Source: Vagococcus salmoninarum (lineage in GTDB: Bacteria; Bacillota; Bacilli; Lactobacillales; Vagococcaceae). Taken from it: a DNA stretch of 64,000 nt. Position numbers and translations under genes: made by a program. The notes under the pieces were generated by a model. The model saw only the letters and a list, made by a program, of their open reading frames with translations. It was not told the DNA's origin and did not search any database. The stretch covers positions 1 through 64,000 of the forward strand of contig NZ_NGJU01000018.1 of NCBI RefSeq assembly GCF_003987495.1. The letters run 5' to 3'. Of this stretch, positions 1 through 9,891 are shown piece after piece; within the stretch, counting starts at the first letter, position 1, and each line of letters starts with the position of its first letter.

Positions 1-42
1 GATTGACACCTCAAAAATATTACGAAACATTCAAAGTATAAA

Positions 43-75
43 AAAGATGATCCCCAAATTTTGGGAATCATCTTT
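43..75 (-). terminator. Intrinsic terminator downstream of add
   Basis: A 15-bp stem with one mismatch and a short AT loop lies about 80 bases past the add stop codon. Read on the minus strand it ends in a T run. A T run also follows on the plus strand, so it may serve a gene to the left of the window as well. Confidence 0.7.
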
Positions 76-153
76 ACACAATTCATACCACTTTTTTTAT
101 TATGTCCTTGACAAGGGGTACACTTTAGTTCCAGACACACACTTTTTTGTTGA

Positions 154-1176
154 TTAGTTAAGATAAGTTTCATAAGCCGTAGTTAAATGACTATGCAGCT
201 CATTTTTATCAGCTTCAGTTAAGAAAGCGCCGTCGACAGCATTATGGTTTAAGTCTCGCATTTGTTGATAATCAAGGTTATACCATTGATGTAATTTCAT
301 GTATTCATCGGTTAAAGTCGTGTTAGAGACGGTCCGATTATCAGTATTAATACAAATTTTCAAGCCGGCATCTAAGAAACGTTTAAATGGATAGTCCGCT
401 AAACTAGTGACCGCCTTTGTTTGGAAATTACTTGTTGGACACATTTCGACTAAGGTGCCAGCGGCTAAACAAGCAGCTAAAACAGCTGGGTCTTTTTGAA
501 TCGCCACACCATGACCAACTCGAGTAGCCCCAAGCTTGATCGAGGTTAAAACATTTTGTGGGCAGCCACATTCACCAGCGTGTAAAGTTAAAGGGATGCC
601 GTAAGAATGACTTAACGTAATAATATCGGTATACAAATCAGCTGGGAAATTGGCTTCGTCACCGGCAATATCAAAACCGACAACTCCTTTGTTTAAATGA
701 GCTTTAGCCGCTTCAACGACTTCAATATTTTGGGCTTTTGTATGATGGCGCATGCCACATAATAACATATTACTTTTAACGCCGAAAGCTGCTTGGCCTC
801 GTTGTAGACCAGCTGAAATGGCTTCGATAATCGCCGTAACACTTAGACCTTGATGAGTAAATAACATTGGCGCGAAACGGACTTCGATGTATGTCACATT
901 TTCAGCAGCCACTTGCTCAATTAAATCATAGGCAATCAGTTCTAAAGCTGCGGCTTGTTGTAAGAAAGGTAAAACCATGTCAAAACGCTCTAAATATTCG
1001 CCAAGATTTTGACATTCTACTGGGGCAATTAATTTCTCAGCTAATGCCGAGCCAGTTACGTCTAGTTTGACTCCTTGAGCCTTAGCTAATTGCTCTAAAA
1101 TATGGGGACGGACGGCACCGTCTAAATGACAATGTAATTCAATTTTTGGTAAATTTTTAACAACTGTTCTTTCCAC
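154..1176 (-). CDS. add: Adenosine deaminase
   Basis: This cytosolic zinc enzyme deaminates adenosine and deoxyadenosine to inosine and deoxyinosine in purine salvage. The 340-residue product has the family's usual length. It shows the N-terminal metal motif HCHLDG near residue 15, the LHAGE motif carrying the catalytic Glu, and a C-terminal NTDNR motif in place of the common NTDDP. The start is a GTG behind AGGAGG. It is transcribed alone, divergent from the aldo/keto reductase gene. The close relative adenine deaminase is less likely because the motif spacing fits adenosine deaminase, but substrate choice was not tested. Confidence 0.93.
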   Translation of the reverse strand: MERTVVKNLPKIELHCHLDGAVRPHILEQLAKAQGVKLDVTGSALAEKLIAPVECQNLGEYLERFDMVLPFLQQAAALELIAYDLIEQVAAENVTYIEVRFAPMLFTHQGLSVTAIIEAISAGLQRGQAAFGVKSNMLLCGMRHHTKAQNIEVVEAAKAHLNKGVVGFDIAGDEANFPADLYTDIITLSHSYGIPLTLHAGECGCPQNVLTSIKLGATRVGHGVAIQKDPAVLAACLAAGTLVEMCPTSNFQTKAVTSLADYPFKRFLDAGLKICINTDNRTVSNTTLTDEYMKLHQWYNLDYQQMRDLNHNAVDGAFLTEADKNELHSHLTTAYETYLN

Positions 1177-1392
1177 GTAATTCCTCCTATAAAATTCCTT
1201 TAACTTTAAATATTATGTACTAATATACACTGAAAAGGCTAACAAAGCTAGAAACTTCCAGTAATAAGAGTAAAATATACCAAAAAGACGACTAGTTTTA
1301 AGCTAATTCTCATAAACAGCTAGCCACATCCCTTTACAGTCACCGGCTTAAAGAGGTAAACTAGAAGGACTAACGGGAAAGGATTGATCAGT

Positions 1393-2229
1393 TTGAATAT
1401 TAGAAGTAGTAGAACTTTAAGTAATGGAATTGAAATGCCTCGTTTAGGATTAGGAGTTTGGAAAGCGAAAGATGACGAAGAAGTTATCAATGCTGTCAAA
1501 TGGGCAATTGAGACAGGTTACGCGTCAATCGATACGGCTGCAATTTATAAAAATGAAAGCGGTGTTGGGATCGGCTTGAAAGAGTCTGGTGTCAAACGTG
1601 AAGATATTTTTGTGACGACGAAAGTTTGGAATGAGGATCAAGGATATGATTCGACTTTGGCAGCTTTTGAAACGAGCTTAGGAAAACTACAATTAGATTA
1701 TGTTGATTTATATTTAATTCACTGGCCAGTTGCTGGTAAATACAAAGAAACTTGGAAAGCCTTAGAACACTTATACAAAGAAGGTCGCGTCAAAGCAATT
1801 GGGGTTTGTAACTTCCATGAGCATCATCTCCGTGATTTGATGGGGGAGGCGGAAGTAATGCCAATGGTCAATCAAATTGAATTACACCCACTACTAAACC
1901 AACTTCCACTAAGAAGCTTCTGTGAGGAACATAATATTGCGGTAGAAGCCTGGTCACCGTTAGGACAAGGGAACTTGTTAACAGATGAACGTTTAGTTAC
2001 GATGGGGGAAAAATACGGTAAAACACCGGCCCAACTAATTTTACGCTGGGACTTAGAAAATGACATTATTACGATTCCTAAGTCAGTCACAAAATCACGG
2101 ATTCAACAAAATGCTGCAATCTTTGATTTTGAATTAACGCCGGCAGATAAAAAAACCATTGATGAATTCCATACTGGCCAACGTTTTGGGACAAATCCTA
2201 ATGAATTTGATACTAAGCAAGTCTTTTAA
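1393..2229 (+). CDS. Aldo/keto reductase (2,5-diketo-gluconate/methylglyoxal reductase-like)
   Basis: This NADPH-dependent carbonyl reductase of the AKR superfamily is about 278 residues long, normal for the AKR5-like group. The catalytic tetrad is visible: Asp in SIDTAAIY, the Tyr of the same motif, Lys in TTKVWN and His in LIHWP. The C-terminal IPKSV segment contacts NADP. A TTG at 1384 is also in frame, but it directly abuts the AAAGGA ribosome binding site, so the TTG at 1393 with 9-base spacing is preferred. The physiological substrate cannot be read from sequence. Methylglyoxal is possible given mgsA in the window, but that is inference. Confidence 0.88.
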   Translation: MNIRSSRTLSNGIEMPRLGLGVWKAKDDEEVINAVKWAIETGYASIDTAAIYKNESGVGIGLKESGVKREDIFVTTKVWNEDQGYDSTLAAFETSLGKLQLDYVDLYLIHWPVAGKYKETWKALEHLYKEGRVKAIGVCNFHEHHLRDLMGEAEVMPMVNQIELHPLLNQLPLRSFCEEHNIAVEAWSPLGQGNLLTDERLVTMGEKYGKTPAQLILRWDLENDIITIPKSVTKSRIQQNAAIFDFELTPADKKTIDEFHTGQRFGTNPNEFDTKQVF

Positions 2230-2233
2230 AGAT

Positions 2234-2272
2234 AAAAAACAGCCCAAGGTTAATCCTTGGGCTGTTTTTTTT
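2234..2272. terminator. Bidirectional intrinsic terminator
   Basis: A stem of about 13 bp (AACAGCCCAAGG with its complement) has a TTAAT loop, eight Ts on the plus side and As on the other. It separates the convergent aldo/keto reductase and metal-dependent hydrolase genes and overlaps the latter's stop codon. Confidence 0.85.
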
Positions 2273-2954
2273 AGGCTTCGATGACTTGGCCAATTGCTAA
2301 AAGCAAGGCTTGCTCTTCAGGAATTAATTTAAAGAAAGCTTGTGGGTCTTGAGCAATGATCGGGAAAGTGTTGTAGTGAATCGGTGTGACCTTTTTAGGC
2401 TTCAGCCAAGTTGTGGCTAATGCGGCATCTGCTGGTCCCATCGTAAAGTTATCACCAATCGGTAAAAAAGCATAATCAATCTCATGTTGCTGACCAATCA
2501 ACTGCATGTCGCTGAACAAAGCAGTATCCCCAGCGTGATAAATTTCCACCCCATCAATCATTAAAAGTAAACCAGCGGCGATGCCTAAAGGAATCAGTTG
2601 ACCACTCGCGTCTTCGTAGACAGAACTATGAATGGCAGGTGTCATTTTAACACGACCGAATTCAAAATCGTACTTGCCCCCAGGCTGCATACCATGAGTC
2701 TTTAAGCCTTTTTTGGCAAAGTAGGCAGCTAATTCCACATTAGCGATAATTAATGCGCCAGTCCGTTTGGCGATTGCTTCAGTATCACCAACATGATCGT
2801 TATGAGCATGAGTTAAGATAATCACGTCAGCTAAGATTTTCTCTGCGTTTAAGTCACTAAAATCGTTGTCAGTAATAAAAGGATCAACTAAAATCCGTGT
2901 GCCTTCAGTAGTAATGATTTGTAAACAAGATTGACCGTGCCATGATAATTTCAT
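2271..2954 (-). CDS. UPF0173-family metal-dependent hydrolase (metallo-beta-lactamase fold)
   Basis: This 227-residue protein has the metallo-beta-lactamase fold. It begins MKLSWHGQSC, as typical for the UPF0173 (YtkL) family, and has the zinc-binding motif HAHNDH near residue 50, a further ligand in YHAGDTA and a C-terminal PIHYNTF motif. The family is thought to be cytosolic hydrolases, but the substrate is not established. The start ATG lies behind AGGAGGG. It stands alone between terminators. Confidence 0.88.
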   Translation of the reverse strand: MKLSWHGQSCLQIITTEGTRILVDPFITDNDFSDLNAEKILADVIILTHAHNDHVGDTEAIAKRTGALIIANVELAAYFAKKGLKTHGMQPGGKYDFEFGRVKMTPAIHSSVYEDASGQLIPLGIAAGLLLMIDGVEIYHAGDTALFSDMQLIGQQHEIDYAFLPIGDNFTMGPADAALATTWLKPKKVTPIHYNTFPIIAQDPQAFFKLIPEEQALLLAIGQVIEA

Positions 2955-3020
2955 AAAAAGCCCTCCTGATAAATGTATTTATACTCCCTTAAGTATAACC
3001 GATAACGTTAAAAGGAACAA

Positions 3021-3057
3021 AAAGGGGCCGTGACATTAGTCATCGGCGCCCTTTTTT
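3021..3057. terminator. Intrinsic terminator with palindromic apex
   Basis: The GC-rich stem (GGGGCCG against CGGCGCCC, one bulge) is topped by TGACATTAGTCA, and runs of six T or A flank it. It can terminate minus-strand transcription from the C26 hydrolase gene after about 450 bases of repeat. The same apex occurs at 55711-55722. Confidence 0.65.
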
Positions 3058-3205
3058 GATGAACGTTATTTGATAGACGAGTTCCAAAAGTCAAATAACT
3101 TCGTTCTCAACAAATGCTAAGCGCTGAAGCGCAAAGCTTTGAAGGCACGATAATTTCAATAAATACGACTACACTCTGTTTCGCTCTCATTAATCTCTAA
3201 GTGCT

Positions 3206-3252
3206 GCCGTTATTCTTAATGCTTTAGCATTTAGAAATAAGGGACAACGAAG
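3206..3252 (-). repeat. Hairpin repeat module M, copy 1 (inverted)
   Basis: Read on the minus strand this copy gives TTCGTTGTCCCTTATTTCT, then a hairpin AATGC-TAAA-GCATT, then AGAATAACGGC. It closely matches the copies at 9677 and 9725 and is more distant from the one at 3384. The outer bases TTAT/ATAA also pair, so each copy forms a stem of about 15-18 bp. Confidence 0.75.
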
Positions 3253-3296
3253 TAAAGCACTAAGAATTAAAGGCCACAATCAAAAGAACTGATTGT

Positions 3297-3350
3297 TCCT
3301 TCAACTCTTACGATTTTAATCGTTAGAAGTTGATGTGATCGAAGTCGGAT
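3297..3350 (+). repeat. Hairpin repeat module A, diverged copy
   Basis: Over 54 bases this aligns with the 88-bp repeat copies at 9568 and 9804 (shared words CTTCA, CTTA, GATTTTA, TTAGAAG, GAAGT). Its stem reads TACGAT/ATCGTTA where the other copies read TAGGAT/ATCCTTA, a compensating G-C to C-G change. Confidence 0.65.
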
Positions 3351-3383
3351 TTATTTCCAATAGCCGTGCCTCTTATGACTTTA

Positions 3384-3432
3384 CTACGTTGTCCCTTGCC
3401 TCTAAGCTAATAAATTAGCAAGAGCAACGGCA
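3384..3432 (+). repeat. Hairpin repeat module M, copy 2
   Basis: The module has CTACGTTGTCCCTTGCCTCT, a different stem GCTAAT-AA-ATTAGC, then AAGAGCAACGGCAG. The outer part of the stem changed on both sides (GCCTCT with AGAGC), keeping the pairing. An inverted half copy, AGGGACAACGAAGTA, follows at about 3446-3460. Confidence 0.7.
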
Positions 3433-3502
3433 GTCATTAGAGACAGGGACAACGAAGTACTTGTATTTAAACGACTTTTGTCACACCTCCTGAAGAATGT
3501 AA

Positions 3503-4225
3503 TTATAATTGATTAACAAAGTAATCAAACAAAGCTTTTTCTGATAAGTGATGCTCATAAGCCATTTCAGGGTGCCATTGAATAGCTAAAACTTTTTGAG
3601 AATCATCAATCCACTCTAACCCTTCCACTAGCTGATCAGAACTTAAAGCGGTAATTTTTAAAGAACTGGCTACGCGCTTAACTGCTTGGTGGTGATAGGA
3701 GTTCACAAAGTAGTCGGAGCCTAAAATCTTTTCTAAGTGAGACTCTGGCTCAATCGAGATTTTGTGAGTAGGAAAAATTGGTAAAGTGGGGTCTTGTAAG
3801 TGACGAACGGCCCAATCAGTATAAAGTGATAAGTCTTGGTACAAAGTGCCACCAAGTGTCACATTTAAAAGTTGCATCCCCCGGCAAATACCAAAAATCG
3901 GTTTCTTTTGGGCTAAAGCTTCTTTAATTAAGGCAATTTCAAACAAGTCACGCTTGGGATTCGTTCCTTGAAGTTTGGGGTGAGGGTCCTCACCGTAAAA
4001 TTGAGGGTCCACATCATGTCCCCCAGCTAGGACTAATTTATCGATACTTGCGATATAAGTTTTAGCTAACTCTGGGTTAGTCATAGGTAAGATGACTGGA
4101 ACGCCACCAACAGCTTCAATCGCTGTCACAAAGCCAAGTGGGGTATAACTTACTGCGTTGCCGTAAAACTCTGTTGAACCGGCGGCTAATTCATTGCCGG
4201 CAATGCCGATAATTGGGTTGCTCAT
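3503..4225 (-). CDS. Gamma-glutamyl-gamma-aminobutyrate hydrolase-like protein (peptidase C26)
   Basis: This 240-residue class-I glutamine amidotransferase-fold hydrolase resembles PuuD, which cleaves gamma-glutamyl amide bonds. The nucleophile elbow GICRGMQLLN carries the catalytic Cys, and QWHPE near the C terminus carries His and Glu. An upstream in-frame ATG at 4285 exists, but the ATG at 4225 sits behind AGGAGGAAAA and starts the conserved PIIGIAGNE segment, so it is chosen. No polyamine genes are adjacent, so the exact substrate is open. Confidence 0.87.
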   Translation of the reverse strand: MSNPIIGIAGNELAAGSTEFYGNAVSYTPLGFVTAIEAVGGVPVILPMTNPELAKTYIASIDKLVLAGGHDVDPQFYGEDPHPKLQGTNPKRDLFEIALIKEALAQKKPIFGICRGMQLLNVTLGGTLYQDLSLYTDWAVRHLQDPTLPIFPTHKISIEPESHLEKILGSDYFVNSYHHQAVKRVASSLKITALSSDQLVEGLEWIDDSQKVLAIQWHPEMAYEHHLSEKALFDYFVNQL

Positions 4226-4332
4226 AAATATTTTCCTCCTGCACAAATTGTAAATATATTGTAACATGAGAAAGCCTGTTAGCAAGTAATTTTGATTAGT
4301 GAAATGACAGAGAAGGCTAATAGAATAAAACT

Positions 4333-4362
4333 TTGAGTAAAGACCTCTAAATATGGTATACT
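4333..4362 (+). promoter_or_regulatory. Sigma-A promoter of metG
   Basis: A -35 box TTGAGT and a -10 box TATACT are separated by 18 bases. They lie about 65 bases upstream of the metG start, which itself follows AAGGAGG. No T-box or S-box leader was seen in the short leader. Confidence 0.6.
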
Positions 4363-4402
4363 TATATGTAAATTATTGACAGAAAAGAGTACATACACCT
4401 AG

Positions 4403-6436
<2,034 letters not shown>

Positions 6437-6515
6437 TTGACAGGAACGATTGAAAGCTGCCATTAGTTTTCAGTCGTTTTCCTACGTAAACTTATGGAAA
6501 GGTCGGGAGACAAAA

Positions 6516-7286
6516 ATGATATTTGATACTCATACTCATTTAAATGTCGAGCAGTTCAAAGATGATTTAGTAGAAACGATGGCACGTAGTCGTGAGTTAG
6601 GTGTAACAGAGATGGCAGTTGTTGGTTTCGATACACCGACGATTGAAAAATCCTTAGAATTAAGTCAAACATACCCAGAGATCTACAGTATTATCGGCTG
6701 GCATCCAACGGAAGCTGGTAGCTATTCTAAAGCGATTGAGGACAAGTTACAAAGTCAATTGACTGAACCGAAAGTTGTTGCTTTAGGAGAAATCGGCTTA
6801 GATTACTATTGGATGAATGACCCAAAAGAAGTTCAGGCAAAGGTTTTTCGTCGCCAAATTGCGATTGCTAGAGAGCATAACTTACCGATTAGCGTTCATA
6901 CTCGTGATGCGATTGAAGATACCTACCAAATTCTTAAAGAAGAAAATATTCAAAATGTCGGTGGCATTATGCATAGTTTCAGTGGCGATGTTGAGTGGAT
7001 GAAACGTTTCTTAGACTTAGGAATGCACATTTCATTAAGTGGTGTCGTTACCTTTAAAAAAGCCACAGAAGTCCATGAAGTGGCGCAAGCGGTGCCTTTA
7101 GAACGCTTGCTGATTGAAACGGATGCACCTTATTTGGCACCAATGCCTTATCGAGGCAAACGGAATGAACCAGGTTATACTCGTTACGTGGCGGAAAAAG
7201 TCGCTGAACTTCGTGAGATGACTGTAGAAGATGTAGCTAAAATCACACGCCAAAATGCTTTCGAGTTATTTAGAATTGAGTCTTAA
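6516..7286 (+). CDS. tatD: TatD-family metal-dependent deoxyribonuclease
   Basis: This is a 256-residue TIM-barrel metallo-nuclease of the TatD family, implicated in DNA processing and repair. Metal ligands are seen in FDTHTHLN at the N terminus, GEIGLDYYW, HTRDA, MHSFSG and ETDAPYL. An in-frame ATG lies upstream at 6450, but that extension is not family-like. The ATG at 6516 has GGGAG in front and begins MIFDTHTH as homologues do. It sits about 80 bases after metG and directly abuts rnmV. Confidence 0.93.
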   Translation: MIFDTHTHLNVEQFKDDLVETMARSRELGVTEMAVVGFDTPTIEKSLELSQTYPEIYSIIGWHPTEAGSYSKAIEDKLQSQLTEPKVVALGEIGLDYYWMNDPKEVQAKVFRRQIAIAREHNLPISVHTRDAIEDTYQILKEENIQNVGGIMHSFSGDVEWMKRFLDLGMHISLSGVVTFKKATEVHEVAQAVPLERLLIETDAPYLAPMPYRGKRNEPGYTRYVAEKVAELREMTVEDVAKITRQNAFELFRIES

Positions 7287-8797
<1,511 letters not shown>

Positions 8798-8805
8798 TTT
8801 ATAAA

Positions 8806-8841
8806 GCTGAAGCTAGACACGTCCTCTAGCTTCTTTTTTAT
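8806..8841 (+). terminator. Intrinsic terminator after rsmA
   Basis: A nine-base stem GAAGCTAGA/TCTAGCTTC with a CACGTCC loop is followed by six Ts. Confidence 0.8.
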
Positions 8842-8855
8842 ATAGTTAGTTAGAA

Positions 8856-8871
8856 AGGTGTCTTGACACAT
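8856..8871 (+). promoter_or_regulatory. NiaR-type operator overlapping the -35 box
   Basis: AGGTGTCTTGACACAT is an imperfect palindrome. It contains the TTGACA -35 box, and a -10 box TAAACT follows after 17 bases (8886-8891). Repressor binding here would block RNA polymerase. The TGTC-NN-GACA core matches what I recall of the NiaR (YrxA) nicotinate-responsive repressor consensus. Confidence 0.65.
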
Positions 8872-8902
8872 AAGGGATAATAATGTAAACTGAAAAACAT
8901 CA

Positions 8903-8918
8903 AGGTGTCATGACACCT
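8903..8918 (+). promoter_or_regulatory. NiaR-type operator, perfect palindrome
   Basis: AGGTGTCATGACACCT is a perfect 16-bp palindrome placed just downstream of the expected transcription start and before the GAAGGAG ribosome binding site. It is a second copy of the site at 8856. Confidence 0.7.
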
Positions 8919-8938
8919 AACGAAGGAGTTTTTTAATT

Positions 8939-9523
8939 ATGAAATTATCACCAGTGAAGCGACTAACCTTTTCGGCAATCTTAGTTGCTCTAGGAATTTT
9001 AATTCCCATGGTTATGCCAAAAGTTGTGATTGGACCAGCTTCCTTTACTTTAGCTAGCCATGTGCCAGTTTTTCTTGCTATGTTTATCTCCCCAGGAGTG
9101 GCAGTCGCTGTTACCCTAGGAACTGCTTTTGGTTTTTTCTTATCCTTACCAGTTATTATCGCTTTCAGAGCATTGTCACATATTGTCTTTGCGTTACTAG
9201 GAGCAATGTACTTACAAAAACATCCAGAAATTATTAATTCAATGATGAAATTTCAACTATTTAATGTAGTTATCGGTATTATTCATGCAACTGTTGAACT
9301 ATTAGTCGTAGCAGTCTTCTTTTTGCAAGGAAACATGGCAGCTAGTAACTACGAAGCCGGCTTCTTATACACAGTAGTCATCTTAATTGGCTTCGGTGGC
9401 TTTATTCACAGCCTACTGGATTATAATATCGCCTTCTTCATCGGCCAACGCCTAAGCAAACACTTTACGTTCCCCGTCTTTGTAAATGGTGGAACGAAAA
9501 AAATCAGAACAAGCCAACTATAA
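8939..9523 (+). CDS. niaX: Probable niacin ECF transporter substrate-binding (S) component
   Basis: This is a 194-residue hydrophobic protein with about six membrane segments. It begins VKRLTFSAILVALG, the form typical of S components of energy-coupling-factor transporters. The S component binds a vitamin and docks with the shared EcfAA'T module, which is not in this window. The niacin assignment comes mainly from the two TGTC-NN-GACA operators in its promoter, known for NiaR targets, plus overall resemblance to NiaX. It is monocistronic, with terminators on both sides. Another vitamin is possible if the operator reading is wrong. Confidence 0.75.
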   Translation: MKLSPVKRLTFSAILVALGILIPMVMPKVVIGPASFTLASHVPVFLAMFISPGVAVAVTLGTAFGFFLSLPVIIAFRALSHIVFALLGAMYLQKHPEIINSMMKFQLFNVVIGIIHATVELLVVAVFFLQGNMAASNYEAGFLYTVVILIGFGGFIHSLLDYNIAFFIGQRLSKHFTFPVFVNGGTKKIRTSQL

Positions 9524-9524
9524 A

Positions 9525-9568
9525 AAAATGCCTTAACAGTTTTCTAAGACTGTTAAGGCATTTTTATT
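9525..9568 (+). terminator. Intrinsic terminator after niaX
   Basis: The 15-bp stem AATGCCTTAACAGT with its complement has a loop TTTCTAAG and is followed by TTTTTATTTT. Confidence 0.88.
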
Positions 9569-9655
9569 TTATTCAGAGCGGAGCCTTTCACTTCTTAGGA
9601 TTTTATATCCTTAGAAGCTGTTGCGATTGAAGTGAGGGGGCTACTCCGAACGTAA
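9568..9655 (+). repeat. 88-bp exact repeat (module A), copy 1
   Basis: This is identical base for base to 9804-9891, at an offset of 236. It contains a hairpin TTCTTAGGAT/ATCCTTAGAA nested inside CACTTC/GAAGTG arms. Its right end contains a copy of the last codons (LRSE and stop, read on minus) of the neighbouring ABC transporter gene. Confidence 0.9.
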
Positions 9656-9676
9656 CCTTCAATGCTAGCACTTTAC

Positions 9677-9721
9677 TTCGTTGTCCCTTATCTCTAAATG
9701 CTAAAGCATTAAGAATAACGG
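9677..9721 (+). repeat. Hairpin repeat module M, copy 3
   Basis: TTCGTTGTCCCTTATCTCT is followed by hairpin AATGC-TAAA-GCATT and AGAATAACGGC. It is a tandem neighbour of copy 4. Confidence 0.8.
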
Positions 9722-9724
9722 CTC

Positions 9725-9769
9725 TTCGTTGTCCCTTATTTCTAATGACTAAAGTCATTAGAATAACGG
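9725..9769 (+). repeat. Hairpin repeat module M, copy 4
   Basis: It has the same frame as copy 3, but the stem is ATGAC-TAAA-GTCAT. Both arms changed together while the flanking sequence stayed constant. Confidence 0.8.
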
Positions 9770-9803
9770 CAGTGCGTAGCAATTGATGAGAACGAAGGCT
9801 GAA

Positions 9804-9891
9804 TTTATTCAGAGCGGAGCCTTTCACTTCTTAGGATTTTATATCCTTAGAAGCTGTTGCGATTGAAGTGAGGGGGCTACTCCGAACGTAA
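9804..9891 (+). repeat. 88-bp exact repeat (module A), copy 2
   Basis: This copy is identical to 9568-9655. It overlaps the last four codons and stop of the ABC transporter gene on the minus strand. Confidence 0.9.

Larger units (their letters stand above)
2955..3502. other. 548-base intergenic region made of hairpin repeats
   Basis: No credible gene is present. A terminator lies at 3021-3057. The stretch 3206-3462 holds two full copies and one half copy of an inverted/direct repeat module built around the words CGTTGTCCCTT and AACGGCAG, each enclosing a hairpin. A second module at 3297-3350 matches the 88-bp repeat found near 9.6 kb. The region would form the 3' untranslated part of the minus-strand hydrolase gene that ends at 3503. 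Confidence 0.7.
9569..9876. other. Intergenic repeat block between niaX and the ABC transporter
   Basis: This non-coding stretch between convergent genes is filled by two 88-bp module-A copies that flank two tandem module-M hairpins. The open frame across it on the minus strand is low-complexity and judged spurious. Confidence 0.75.

Noticed and set aside
9603-9827. 74-residue open frame on the minus strand in the repeat block
   Set aside because: Its repeated peptide words simply reflect the DNA repeats; there is no ribosome binding site and no family resemblance.
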